From the NCBI GenBank assembly GCA_023265625.1, contig JAHFST010000006.1:1-64000 (forward strand): DNA of 64,000 bases. The letters run 5' to 3'. The translations under genes were made by a program, and so were the position numbers. Position 1 is the first letter of the stretch. Every line of letters begins with the position of its first letter. The notes beneath the pieces were generated by a model. It was not told where the DNA came from. It was given only the letters and a program-made list of their open reading frames with translations, and did no database searches. This document shows positions 23,774-32,242 of this stretch, piece after piece. This DNA comes from Deltaproteobacteria bacterium (lineage in GTDB: Bacteria > UBA10199 > JACPAL01 > JAHFST01).

Positions 23774-24955
23774 CTATGATGAGGTTTCTCCAATTCTTCT
23801 CAAAATCTCTTCAATTGTGGTTGCATGAGTTTCGGTGTCAAATTCCTTGGCAAATATTTTGTATTCTATCGTCTGTTTCTTTTCTTCGTCAGTCAAATCA
23901 GAACGGAGAACGAGGCGTAACGTTTCAAAGTGATACGGCGACATGCTTGGTGGCAGGCAGTCTGGCAATTTATGGGGATGACCATGTCCCGGTGGAATAC
24001 ACCCTTGATAAACAGTGCATCGATAACGAAAATATCGCACGCCATTCTTTTGTTCGACATTGGTGACTGAAAAATTTGGAATACTCGGTGGTCTAGCCCA
24101 ATTTGGAAGAAGAAGATTCTCCGGAATGGCTGCTTCCACTGCTAACGGATACGCATCCGTCGTTCCATTGTTAATGAGATTGAATTGAATAATAAAGGAA
24201 CGCCCACCTCCACTTGGTACACAGTAAGGCTGAAGATAAAGCCCCTGATAAGGGAGGGCCCGTACAATTCCAAGAATATCCTTTGTAAAAATTGACCAGT
24301 CTCCAGAAGGTTCTTTCTGTCCCAAATATTTCGCGATATGGTGTATGAGAGCTTCGACTCCTTTTGGATCTCGGAGATCTCTCACTTGGAGAAATTTGAG
24401 AGGTTCTGGCACTCCATCTGCGTCTATATTTCGTGCAACGATCGGTATCACCTCTCCAAAACTACCAGAGCCAATTCCTGCTTCAAAGTTGATCCAAGGC
24501 TTAAATATTGATTGTTTTGAAAGGATAACAAGGACTACTTTTGCGGACTGTGCCGCTTTAGCGATGGCATCGTACCATTTTTTCCCGGAGAGGATGCTTT
24601 CGTAATCAGATGAAACGAATACCGGAACATCTCTGAACGTTTCTTTTAGCAAGCCTTGGAGGGCCAAGGCAACAGGAGCCTCCTCAGAAATGTGACTGAT
24701 GAAGATAGTTTTTTCTTTAACGATTAAAACTTTATTAATATCTCTGGATTCCTTTTTTTCTCTTTCTTCCCTCTCTTTTACGTAGTCAAGCATGTAAACA
24801 TAATATTCACGGTCTTTATCTACTGCCAGATGAGCTTTTGCCAACATGATTGCTGATAATGGAATCTTATCAATTTCAGAACAGTCCCCTGTTTTGACGG
24901 TTGCCTGAAATTTTGCCATGATTTTAATTGATTCTTCAGGAGTTTTCATTGTCAT
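23774..24955 (-). CDS. TIR-domain protein with a C-terminal beta-sandwich-like region
   Basis: From the ATG at 24955 the protein has about 393 residues. A charged helical N-terminus is followed by a TIR domain (residues about 80-230): IFISHISEEAPVALALQGLL, then VFVSSD, then the WYDAIAKAAQSAKVVLVILS strand-helix, then PWINFEAGIGSG. The Glu after W-x-x-x fits the NADase-type glutamate of TIR enzymes. The last 150 residues have Ig-like strands (FIIQFNLINNGTTDAYPLAVEAAIP split over two strands). Bacterial TIR proteins often serve in antiphage defence by depleting NAD. The setting in a decayed mobile region fits that, but no partner gene is visible. Confidence 0.75.
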   Translation of the reverse strand: MTMKTPEESIKIMAKFQATVKTGDCSEIDKIPLSAIMLAKAHLAVDKDREYYVYMLDYVKEREEREKKESRDINKVLIVKEKTIFISHISEEAPVALALQGLLKETFRDVPVFVSSDYESILSGKKWYDAIAKAAQSAKVVLVILSKQSIFKPWINFEAGIGSGSFGEVIPIVARNIDADGVPEPLKFLQVRDLRDPKGVEALIHHIAKYLGQKEPSGDWSIFTKDILGIVRALPYQGLYLQPYCVPSGGGRSFIIQFNLINNGTTDAYPLAVEAAIPENLLLPNWARPPSIPNFSVTNVEQKNGVRYFRYRCTVYQGCIPPGHGHPHKLPDCLPPSMSPYHFETLRLVLRSDLTDEEKKQTIEYKIFAKEFDTETHATTIEEILRRIGETSS

Positions 24956-24959
24956 GACA

Positions 24960-25350
24960 AAATGTGGTACCGCTATTAAACGTCCTCGGCACTCGCTCAT
25001 GCTCCGTCAGTCTCTTGTATTCCGGCGTTGCTGCTTCGATGATCATGTACACGGCTTGATACCGTCCTTTTGAATGAGCACTGCCTTGATATCCTTATCC
25101 AAGTCAAACCATATTTCCTTTTCGCAACTGCGCTTGGCTAGGATCAGCATCACCTTGGGCTTTAGCTTCTCTCATTTCTTAGCCAGCAACTTTCTTAGGA
25201 AACGGGACCTTATCATCCCGGTTGCCCAAGCAAGCAGGCAAACACGATCTCACCGTTCCGTTCAAATTTCTTGATCTTGTCTTCAGAAAGGAACTTGGTC
25301 AGTTCCTCTCTAAGGGCGGGATCATATTGAATGGAAACGGCTCCACACAT
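24960..25350 (-). pseudogene. Decayed SRAP/YedK-like (HMCES family) gene
   Basis: Three pieces lie in order on the minus strand in different frames. An N-terminal piece at 25350-25213 begins MCGAVSIQYDP, with the Cys2 typical of SRAP proteins, and stops after 45 residues. A middle piece at about 25160-25043 contains CEKEIWFDLDKDIKAVLIQ. A C-terminal piece from 25046 contains YMIIEAATPEYKRLTEHERV. The frame changes and stops show it is broken. SRAP proteins crosslink to abasic sites in single-stranded DNA. Its end overlaps the 5' region of the TIR gene, so the TIR start must be the internal ATG. Confidence 0.55.
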
Positions 25351-25361
25351 TCAGGGCCTTT

Positions 25362-26546
25362 CTATTTTGCCTTCCTGCTTCGCCTCGTTTTTTTCTTTGC
25401 CAAAACTTTTTTAGGAACGGGTGTTCTTGCATTTTCAATCAATCGCCGCTCCCGCCCGATTTCCTGACGCAACTCCTCCTCATCCGGCAGGACCAACTTA
25501 TACCGTGAGGCAAATAATTTCTGACTTTCCTTGAGCACTGAATAATGAACAATCGCGTCATCCTTGTCAGAACAAAGAATGAGGCCGATCGTAGGATTAT
25601 CGTCAGGGGCTTTGCATTGCTCTTCGAAGAGCCGGACATAGCCATCCATCTGGCCGATATCCTGATGGGTGAGGTCGCCAACTTTTAAATCGATCAGTAA
25701 AAAACATTTGAGGAGGTAGTTGTAGAAAACCAAGTCCACAAAAAAATCTTTGCTACCCATGCGGATATGTTTCTGACGTGCGACGAATGAAAAACCTTTG
25801 CCCAATTCCAGGAGGAAGTATTGCAGGTTGGCAATCAGAGCTCCCTCCAATTTTGATTCGCGCAATCCCGGCGTGTTAGGCAGGTTAAGAAATTCCAGAA
25901 TGTAGGGATTCTTGAGGACATCAATGGGTTGAAGTCCCTTACTTTTTGATGCCGCTTGCTGAAGCATGGCGGACTTGTCACCGCTTTTAAGCAGTCGTTC
26001 ATAGAAGAGAGTGGAGATCTGTCGTTCCAAGGCTCTTTTATCCCAGCCACAGCGCACGGCTTCTATTTCGTAGAAATCTCGGGCGTTCTTGTTTTCAACG
26101 CGCATGAGGGCACGATAGTGGGACCAGCTCAGATTGGGGTGGAAGGGACCTTCGGACATTTCCAATTGGTCGCCCATTGGGCGACCTTTTTGACCGTCAC
26201 CCAATAGGTCGCCCGCGGGGCGACTTATTTCCGGGGTCCGAGCCGCATAGGTGAGGTAAAAAGTGCGGAAATATTTGAGGCTGGTAACGGAATAGCCCTC
26301 GCCGTAACGTTTCATGAGCCTTTCAGACAGATTTTCGAGAATGTGCTTGCCATATTCCGCACGTTCCTGGCCCCTTTGATGCTCCTGAACAATTTCCTGC
26401 CCGATGAGCCAATAGGCAACCACCATGTTGGTGTTGACCGACTGGACGACATTGGCCCTGGCCCGCTCTAAAATGGCGACAACCCGCTCGAACAGGTTAT
26501 CTAAAGAGGGCTCAGCTTTCATGAGTGTCTTTTCAGATTTTTTCAT
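25362..26546 (-). CDS. YhcG/DUF1016-family PDDEXK nuclease
   Basis: The ATG at 26546 gives about 394 residues. The N-terminal DUF1016 domain (VVQSVNTNMVVAYWLIGQEIVQ, the GYSVTSLKYFRTFY block, the LSWSHYRALMRVEN block) is followed by the PDDEXK core: GFSFVARQKHI, then DFFVDLVFYN, then FLLIDLKVGDLTHQDIGQM, where D and D-x-K are the catalytic pattern. Compared with most relatives the second acidic motif is IDLK rather than IELK. The tail is Lys/Arg-rich. Members are often found with restriction-modification or mobile elements; this one sits between relics of a recombinase and an SRAP gene. Confidence 0.85.
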   Translation of the reverse strand: MKKSEKTLMKAEPSLDNLFERVVAILERARANVVQSVNTNMVVAYWLIGQEIVQEHQRGQERAEYGKHILENLSERLMKRYGEGYSVTSLKYFRTFYLTYAARTPEISRPAGDLLGDGQKGRPMGDQLEMSEGPFHPNLSWSHYRALMRVENKNARDFYEIEAVRCGWDKRALERQISTLFYERLLKSGDKSAMLQQAASKSKGLQPIDVLKNPYILEFLNLPNTPGLRESKLEGALIANLQYFLLELGKGFSFVARQKHIRMGSKDFFVDLVFYNYLLKCFLLIDLKVGDLTHQDIGQMDGYVRLFEEQCKAPDDNPTIGLILCSDKDDAIVHYSVLKESQKLFASRYKLVLPDEEELRQEIGRERRLIENARTPVPKKVLAKKKTRRSRKAK

Positions 26547-26650
26547 AAAATAGATTAACCCTCTTAAAACAAAAGGGTTTAAAGAGTCTAGTAGTTCTAA
26601 ATCACGTGGACAAAATCTCCAGCGGTCTTGCCTCGTGCCCAAGGGCATGA

Positions 26651-26990
26651 ATTCATGATGGGCGAGTTAGCCAAGGAAAGAACAAGTACCTTGGCAAAAA
26701 GGGGGACCTGCTCAAGCAAAAGGTCGATTTTGAGGAAGCTTTGACCAAGTTATCGAGCGAGGGGGCTAGTGCTCGGTTGGAACCGTGTGAGACCTTCCTC
26801 AAAGAGGCTCACAGAGCGGGCCAGCTGGCAGTCAGCGAGGATTTAGCGGCGAAAAAGGAATTCTTGAAAAAGATCGGTTGGAACTTTCATTTAGGGTCAC
26901 GTCGTCTTCAATTCGACTATGAAAACCCGTGGGGGCTTCTTTTGGGGGGCGATACAAATGCCTTCAATTGCGGGGGCTTAACTTCCTCGG
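26651..26990 (+). pseudogene. C-terminal remnant of a large serine recombinase
   Basis: The frame opens after a TGA at 26648 and reads KKGDLLKQKVDFEEALTKL, then LEPCETFLKEAHRAGQLA, then KKEFLKKIGWNFHLGSRRLQF and NPWGLLL. This is the coiled-coil and end of large serine recombinases used by integrative elements. The catalytic and recombinase domains are missing. The open frame continues to 27115, but the part after about 26990 is spurious because it runs into the tRNA. It is evidence of a lost integrative element at this tRNA. Confidence 0.7.
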
Positions 26991-27076
26991 ATGGGGGGCG
27001 CTCTGCAGTTTTCTCCACACCGGCGGCGGCTCCCGCCGCCGAAATTTTTACAAAATCCCCAACAATCGAACAAATG

Positions 27077-27166
27077 CGGAGAGGGGGGGATTCGAACCCC
27101 CGATACGGCTTTTGACCGTATAACGGTTTAGCAAACCGCCGCCTTCAGCCACTCGGCCACCTCTCC
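27077..27166 (-). tRNA. tRNA-Ser(GCU)
   Basis: A 90-base gene on the minus strand with acceptor stem GGAGAGG / CCTCTCC, discriminator G and no encoded CCA. The anticodon loop TTGCTAA gives GCU (AGC/AGU codons). The long variable arm and GGTTCGAATCC T-loop mark it as serine. A recombinase remnant ends just next to its 3' end. Confidence 0.96.
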
Positions 27167-27193
27167 GGAAATTCCCGTAGGGAATTTCCGGAG
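27163..27193. repeat. Perfect 14-base inverted repeat at the 5' end of tRNA-Ser(GCU)
   Basis: CTCCGGAAATTCCC and GGGAATTTCCGGAG are separated by GTA. The left arm covers the first four bases of the tRNA gene. There is no T run, so it is not a classical terminator. It could be a remnant of an attachment or processing structure. Confidence 0.7.
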
Positions 27194-27232
27194 GCGATTC
27201 GCTCGGACTGGCAAAGCCAGATCCTCACTAAG

Positions 27233-27259
27233 GTCAGGGGGAGATCTTCTCCCCCTGAC
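27233..27259. repeat. Perfect 12-base inverted repeat
   Basis: GTCAGGGGGAGA and TCTCCCCCTGAC are separated by TCT. A weaker hairpin CTGGC-AAA-GCCAG stands just before it at about 27208-27220. Together with the repeat at 27163 these make three hairpins in 100 bases between the tRNA and the prepilin peptidase gene. Confidence 0.65.
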
Positions 27260-27371
27260 TACCCCCATCTAAAATCCCCTACTGGATAATTGACTGAACA
27301 GGCTAAATCAAGTTGATGAAAGAATCAAATTTTCTTTATAGGGTTTGGCCAATCTGTGGTAAAAAAGGGCG

Positions 27372-28172
27372 ATGGGTGACACCCTCCTGTTAGCGGCATT
27401 CGCCTTTGGGCTTATTTTGGGGAGTTTTTTGAATGTTTGTATCTTCCGGCTCCCTTATGAAGAATCGATTGTCAAGCCTCGCTCCCATTGCCGGGGCTGT
27501 GGGGCCCAGATCTCCTGGTACGATAATATCCCGCTCTTTAGTTACCTTTGGCTGAAGGGGGCCTGTCGCTATTGTCATGAATCCATCCCCTTGCAGTACC
27601 CCTTGGTTGAGGCGGTGACGGGCGTGTTGTCGGCTGGGACACTTTACAAATTTGGTTATTCCACGTCGTATCTCTTATATTTCCTCCTGTTGGTGGCCCC
27701 CTTGATTGTGATTGCCTTTATCGATCTTGAACATCGGATTATCCCCAATGTCATTTCCATCCCCGGGATTGGGGCGGGGATCCTGACGACGTCCTTATTG
27801 GGACCCGGACTTCATCCGGTCGATCGTCTCCTCTTTTCCTTGATTGGTATTGCCACCGGAGGGGGGGCACTTTTTTTGGTCAGTTGGTTGTATGAAAAAT
27901 TGCGTGGCCAAGAGGGGATTGGGATGGGGGATGTTAAATTGGCGGCGATGTTTGGGGCCTTCTTTGGTTGGAAGGGGGTCTTTGTCATCCTGATGCTCAG
28001 TTCCCTACTTGGTTCCCTGGTGGGGATCTTTCTGATGGTTGTCTTGAAAAAGGGCCTCAAGTACGCCGTCCCGTTTGGTCCCTTCCTGGCCGGTGGTGCC
28101 TTGATTTATCTCTTCTATGGCAATGCCCTCTTATCCTGGTATTTGGGCTACGCGACGCACGTTCATAATTGA
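27372..28172 (+). CDS. pilD: Prepilin peptidase / N-methyltransferase (A24)
   Basis: A 266-residue polytopic membrane enzyme. The N-terminal part has the zinc-binding pairs CRGC and CRYC of the methyltransferase domain. The catalytic aspartates lie in FIDLEHRIIPN and GIGMGDVKLAAMFGAF, the GxGD motif of A24 peptidases. It cleaves the leader of type IV pilins and type II secretion pseudopilins and methylates the new N-terminus. No pilin genes are in the window. It precedes the shikimate operon on the same strand but is separated by an AT-rich gap. Confidence 0.95.
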   Translation: MGDTLLLAAFAFGLILGSFLNVCIFRLPYEESIVKPRSHCRGCGAQISWYDNIPLFSYLWLKGACRYCHESIPLQYPLVEAVTGVLSAGTLYKFGYSTSYLLYFLLLVAPLIVIAFIDLEHRIIPNVISIPGIGAGILTTSLLGPGLHPVDRLLFSLIGIATGGGALFLVSWLYEKLRGQEGIGMGDVKLAAMFGAFFGWKGVFVILMLSSLLGSLVGIFLMVVLKKGLKYAVPFGPFLAGGALIYLFYGNALLSWYLGYATHVHN

Positions 28173-28260
28173 TAATATTTAATATTAATTATATATAATT
28201 ATACTGTATTTATATTTTTTTTGTTTAATCTCTATTCAAGTTATGTTACAGATACCTTAG

Positions 28261-28473
28261 ATGGTAGATAACAAGAAAAATTGTGTGCGTAAGTTCCGCG
28301 AGGAGCTCCTGGTGAGCAAGGCGGAATTGGCCCGCAAGGCCGGTGTTTCTCCTTTGACCATCGACCGCATCGAAAATGGCTTTGATTGCCGGGTGGACAC
28401 CAAAAGAAAGATTATTTTAGCCCTGGGTTTGAAACTGACCGACAAAGATAAAGTTTTTCCTGAAATAGCTTAA
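28261..28473 (+). CDS. Small Xre-type helix-turn-helix protein
   Basis: A 70-residue single-domain protein. VSKAELARKAGVSPLTIDRIENGFDCRV (two helices and the recognition turn) is a standard Xre/Cro helix-turn-helix with R-I-E-N-G. Such one-domain proteins commonly regulate nearby genes. An AT-rich promoter-like region precedes it, and aroC starts 48 bases downstream. It might regulate the shikimate operon, but there is no direct evidence. Confidence 0.85.
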   Translation: MVDNKKNCVRKFREELLVSKAELARKAGVSPLTIDRIENGFDCRVDTKRKIILALGLKLTDKDKVFPEIA

Positions 28474-28521
28474 TCCTTTCTCTTGCAAATCAAGTGCCTC
28501 TGAAAGTAGTTTACCATCCCT

Positions 28522-29712
28522 ATGCTACGTTATCTCACAGCCGGTGAGTCACATGGACAGGCCCTGGTCACTATCCTGGAAGGAATCCCTGCTGGCTTGA
28601 AGGTTCGGGCTGAAGAGATCAATGAACAATTGGCCAGGCGGCAGAAGGGGTATGGCCGCGGTGGGCGGATGAAGATTGAGCAAGATCAAGTGGATATCCT
28701 CTCTGGCATTCGGGCGGGTAAGACCCTGGGTGGCCCGATTGCGATGAAGATTAAGAACAAGGATTGGGTAAATTGGAGGAAGATCATGTCCGCCGAAGGC
28801 GGATCCGCCTCCGGCGGAGATGTGGCCCAGGATGACTTGGGACAAGCCAAGGTCGTGCATCATCCCCGACCCGGTCATGCCGATCTCCCCGGTGGGATTA
28901 AATACCAGCATCACGATCTGCGGAATATTTTGGAGCGCGCCAGCGCCCGAGAGACGGCCGCGCGCGTGGCGGCTTGTGCCATTGCCCGGAAATTTTTGGA
29001 GTCTTTTGGTGTCGAACTCGTCGGTCATCTGGTGAATCTGGGCGGGATTGGCGTGACCGAGGATCGCCCTGGCGTGGCGGAGATTGCCAAACGGACCGAG
29101 GCCAGTGAATTACGGTGCCTGGATCAGGGCGCGGAGCAAAAGATGATTGCACGGATTGATCAGGCTAAAAAGGTGGGTGATTCCTTGGGGGGCGTGATTG
29201 AGGTGATTGTGACCGGGCTCCCGGTTGGACTGGGCTCGCATGTTCAATGGGATCGTAAGCTGGATGGCCGTTTGGCCCAGGCGCTCATGAGCATTCAGGC
29301 CATCAAAGGGGTTGAGGTGGGATTGGGTTTCGAGTCGGCGAACCGCTTGGGTTCTGAAGTGCACGATGAGATCTTCTTTACCGCAAAAAAAGGCTTTTAC
29401 CGCAGTCATAACCACGCCGGTGGCTTGGAGGGCGGGATGACCAACGGCGAGCCTTTGGTGTTGCGAGCGGCCATGAAGCCACTTTCCACCCTGTATCGAC
29501 CGCTCCGTTCCGTGAATATTATGACGAAAGAGGCCTATGAGGCGACGGTCGAACGCACGGATATCACCGCGGTACCGGCGGCGGCGGTGATTGCGGAAAA
29601 CGTGGTGGCGTACACTTTAGCCGATGCTTTTTTAGAGAAATTTGGCGGAGATTCGATGGATGAGATTTTGAGAAATCACGCCGGTTATCAAAAACAAGTG
29701 AAGGATTACTGA
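28522..29712 (+). CDS. aroC: Chorismate synthase
   Basis: A 396-residue enzyme that converts EPSP to chorismate with reduced FMN. The family signatures are clear: YLTAGESHGQAL at the N-terminus, RQKGYGRGGRM, the RPGHADLPGGIKY block, the HNHAGGLEGGMTNGEPL block and a KPLSTL segment. Around residues 90-97 there is an extra EGGSASGG loop encoded by a near-perfect 30-base palindrome, between KDWVNW and PRPGHADL. The stop shares a base with the aroK start, so the two are coupled. It heads the shikimate operon. Confidence 0.96.
   Translation: MLRYLTAGESHGQALVTILEGIPAGLKVRAEEINEQLARRQKGYGRGGRMKIEQDQVDILSGIRAGKTLGGPIAMKIKNKDWVNWRKIMSAEGGSASGGDVAQDDLGQAKVVHHPRPGHADLPGGIKYQHHDLRNILERASARETAARVAACAIARKFLESFGVELVGHLVNLGGIGVTEDRPGVAEIAKRTEASELRCLDQGAEQKMIARIDQAKKVGDSLGGVIEVIVTGLPVGLGSHVQWDRKLDGRLAQALMSIQAIKGVEVGLGFESANRLGSEVHDEIFFTAKKGFYRSHNHAGGLEGGMTNGEPLVLRAAMKPLSTLYRPLRSVNIMTKEAYEATVERTDITAVPAAAVIAENVVAYTLADAFLEKFGGDSMDEILRNHAGYQKQVKDY
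28789..28818. repeat. 30-base near-perfect palindrome inside aroC
   Basis: The left half TCCGCCGAAGGCGGA and right half TCCGCCTCCGGCGGA pair with each other except at one position. It encodes the extra Gly/Ser loop of chorismate synthase in frame. It looks like an inserted palindromic element. Confidence 0.6.
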
Positions 29713-30233
29713 TGAAGCAAGATAGAATTATCTTAACCGGGTTTATGGGGACGGGCAAAACCGCCGTGGGCCAGTCGTTGGCCAAGAAACTCTCGTTGCG
29801 TTTTGTGGATACCGATCAACTGATTGAAGAGGAGCATGGTCAGACGATTACGGAGATTTTTGAGAAAAAGGGCGAGGTGATTTTTCGGGAATATGAACGC
29901 AAGGTGGTGCAGAAAATCTTGGGTGAGAAGGGCATTGTGATGGCCACCGGGGGTGGGGCCGTCATTGATCCCGATAATTTAAAGGCCATGAAAGAACGGG
30001 GAGTGCTCATTGCCCTCTCGGCCTCTGCCGAGGTGATCTTGGAGCGGGTGAGTCGTTTGGGCAATCGTCCCTTGCTCAAGAGCAAGGATCAGATGGAGAC
30101 TATTCGGAATCTCTTGTCGCGCCGTTCCCCCTATTACCGACAGGCGGATCATATTATCGATACCACGGGCAAGACGGTGGAACAGACGGTGCAAGAATTG
30201 ACCAAACTTCTGCATGAAAAATATAAAGGTTAA
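29712..30233 (+). CDS. aroK: Shikimate kinase
   Basis: A 173-residue kinase. The P-loop reads LTGFMGTGKTAVGQSLAKKL. FVDTDQLIEEEHGQTI holds the shikimate-binding Asp, FREYERKV the Arg, and MATGGGAV the substrate loop. RPLL, the lid Arg and RSPYYRQAD complete the set. It phosphorylates shikimate at the 3-hydroxyl using ATP. The start overlaps the aroC stop and the end overlaps the aroB start by 20 bases. Confidence 0.96.
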   Translation: MKQDRIILTGFMGTGKTAVGQSLAKKLSLRFVDTDQLIEEEHGQTITEIFEKKGEVIFREYERKVVQKILGEKGIVMATGGGAVIDPDNLKAMKERGVLIALSASAEVILERVSRLGNRPLLKSKDQMETIRNLLSRRSPYYRQADHIIDTTGKTVEQTVQELTKLLHEKYKG

Positions 30234-31260
30234 GCTAGGCGCTTCCAGCTACCCCGTTTTTATTGAGGCGAGTTTTGCCCCACTACGGAAGCAACTGAGT
30301 TCCATGGCCGCAAAGGCTTGTCTGCTCACTAGTCCTACGGTCTATCGGGTTTGTTACCCAGCTTTGCAAAAGGTGATCCCTCAAGTCCCAGTGATTGTCA
30401 TTCCCGATGGCGAACGGGCCAAACATCTCAAAACCGTGGAACGCGCCTACCATGAGCTGATTCGCAAAAAAGCGGATCGGGATACGGTGCTTTTGTTGTT
30501 GGGTGGCGGGGTCATGGGCGATTTGGGCGGTTTTGTCGCGGCGACTTTTTTGCGCGGGCTTCGTTTCGTGCAGATCCCCACCACGTTGGTGGCCCAGGTT
30601 GATTCCAGTATTGGTGGCAAGGTGGGGGTGGACCTCCCGGAAGGTAAAAATCTAGTCGGGGCCTTTGCCCATCCCCTATTGGTTTTTTCCAATGTGAGCC
30701 TGCTCAAGACACTCTCGCATCGGGACTTGTTGGGTGGAATGGGAGAGGTGATCAAGTATGGGGTGATTGCGGATGCCAAGTTCTTTCATTGGATGATGGC
30801 GCAGCGGGAGGCTATTTTTTCTCGCCATAGTGACACCCTCAGTCGCATCGTGCGTGTTTCCGCGCAGATCAAGGCGGATGTTGTCTCGCAAGACGAACGG
30901 GAATCCGGGCTGCGGATGGTGCTGAATTTTGGCCATACCTTTGGCCATGCCTTGGAGAAGATTACCGGCTATAAAAAATATACCCATGGCGAGGCGGTGG
31001 CGCTTGGTATGGTCATTGCGGCGCGTCTGTCCCATGCCTTGGGGTACTGTCGGTCAGAGGTGGTCGATGAAATCGTCGGGGGGATTCGCCTGATGGGACT
31101 TCCGACTCAGTACCCTGACATTTCCAGTGCGGCCTGGCAGCGGGCGATTGGGGTTGACAAAAAACGTCGTGGGGGGAAGATTCGATTTGTTTTTGTGGAA
31201 AAAATTGGCAAGGTGACGATCGCGGAAGAGTTGGCCGCAAACTTGGTGAGGCATGTGTGA
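30214..31260 (+). CDS. aroB: 3-dehydroquinate synthase
   Basis: 348 residues. LLLGGGVMGDLGGFVAATFLRG binds NAD (two short segments), and PTTLVAQVDSSIGGKVGVDL is the family signature. The metal ligands lie in GEVIKYG and the histidines of NFGHTFGHALEK and YTHGEAVALGM. It closes DAHP into dehydroquinate, the second step of the shikimate pathway. It overlaps aroK by 20 bases and the next TPR gene by four bases. Confidence 0.96.
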   Translation: MKNIKVKLGASSYPVFIEASFAPLRKQLSSMAAKACLLTSPTVYRVCYPALQKVIPQVPVIVIPDGERAKHLKTVERAYHELIRKKADRDTVLLLLGGGVMGDLGGFVAATFLRGLRFVQIPTTLVAQVDSSIGGKVGVDLPEGKNLVGAFAHPLLVFSNVSLLKTLSHRDLLGGMGEVIKYGVIADAKFFHWMMAQREAIFSRHSDTLSRIVRVSAQIKADVVSQDERESGLRMVLNFGHTFGHALEKITGYKKYTHGEAVALGMVIAARLSHALGYCRSEVVDEIVGGIRLMGLPTQYPDISSAAWQRAIGVDKKRRGGKIRFVFVEKIGKVTIAEELAANLVRHV

Positions 31261-31823
31261 ATGATTTTCAACCCCCGGAGAATATTCGGGAATTTTTAAA
31301 AAACCCCCATTTTGCGCGCTACTACCACACCTGGCAGGAGAATGAACGGTCGTTGGTGTTTATCCCTTTGGCGGAATTTTTTCGGGCCAAGGGATTGTTG
31401 GTCGAGGCCTTGGCGATTTGTAAAAAGGGGCTCGCCTTTTACCCGCAGTCCGTGACCGGCCGCCTGGCCTTGACTCGGATTTACCTCGATCTGGATCGAA
31501 AAGATGAGGCGACAAGTTTATTAGAGGGGGTTTTGCAAGAAGTTCCGGGGCAGGGAGAGGCGGTTGATCTCCTCAAAAAGATCCATCTTGTGAAACGTCT
31601 TGGTGGACAAGAAGCGGTACAGCCGTCTGAAGAGGCCCCGATCTCCTTGTCTACCTGGGATACGTGCACCATGGCGGAGATTTATGCGGGGCAGGGGGAG
31701 TATCGCCGGGCCCTCGTTATTTTGGACAAGATTATCGCGGCCGATGCTGGCAATGATCGTGCGCGTCACTTAAAAGAGGAAGTTCTCAAATGCAAATCCT
31801 CATCATCCACGGCCCAAACTTAA
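31257..31823 (+). CDS. TPR-repeat protein in the shikimate operon
   Basis: A 188-residue helical protein starting with GTG at 31257 (GTGA overlap with aroB). TPR-like units include LVEALAICKKGLAFYPQSV and YRRALVILDKIIAADAGND. No signal peptide is present, so it is cytoplasmic. Its partner is unknown. It overlaps aroQ by 34 bases. The TPR gene at 32235 has a similar arrangement, so both may belong to the same cell process rather than to aromatic synthesis. Confidence 0.8.
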   Translation: MNDFQPPENIREFLKNPHFARYYHTWQENERSLVFIPLAEFFRAKGLLVEALAICKKGLAFYPQSVTGRLALTRIYLDLDRKDEATSLLEGVLQEVPGQGEAVDLLKKIHLVKRLGGQEAVQPSEEAPISLSTWDTCTMAEIYAGQGEYRRALVILDKIIAADAGNDRARHLKEEVLKCKSSSSTAQT

Positions 31824-32242
31824 ATTTATTGGGCGCGCGCGAGCAGGGTATTTACGGCAAGGTGTCTCTTCAGGAGATTGAGCGGGACCTTGCGAAGCTG
31901 GCCAAGAAGGAACAGGTCACTTTGGAGTTCTATCAATCCAACCATGAAGGGGAGATTGTCAGTAAAATTCAGCAGGCGCAACGGGGTTGCGACGGGATTG
32001 TCATTAATCCGGCCGCCTACACCCACACCAGTGTGGCGATACGCGATGCGATCGCGGCGATCACTATTCCCGTGGTGGAGGTGCATCTTTCTAATATCCA
32101 TGCCCGTGAAGATTTTCGCAAGGAGTCGTATGTTTCTCCGGTCGCCCGAGGGGTGGTTTTTGGGTTCGGCCCCAGGAGTTATCAGTTGGGTTTGTTGGGG
32201 CTCATTAAAATTTTGAAGGAAGGTAACCATTCAAATGGATAA
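31790..32242 (+). CDS. aroQ: Type II 3-dehydroquinate dehydratase
   Basis: A 150-residue flavodoxin-like enzyme. The N-terminal ILIIHGPNLNLLGARE motif, the lid with catalytic Tyr in GIYGKVSL, INPAAYTHTSVAIRDA with the substrate-binding Asn and His, and EVHLSNIHAREDFRKES are all present. It dehydrates dehydroquinate to dehydroshikimate. The gene overlaps both TPR neighbours. Confidence 0.96.
   Translation: MQILIIHGPNLNLLGAREQGIYGKVSLQEIERDLAKLAKKEQVTLEFYQSNHEGEIVSKIQQAQRGCDGIVINPAAYTHTSVAIRDAIAAITIPVVEVHLSNIHAREDFRKESYVSPVARGVVFGFGPRSYQLGLLGLIKILKEGNHSNG

Noticed and set aside
26991-27115. C-terminal extension of the recombinase frame ending in GGDSNPR-type residues
   Set aside because: This is the well-known false peptide from reading across a serine tRNA gene.
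27233-27259. Hairpin as a Rho-independent terminator
   Set aside because: No T run follows on either strand.
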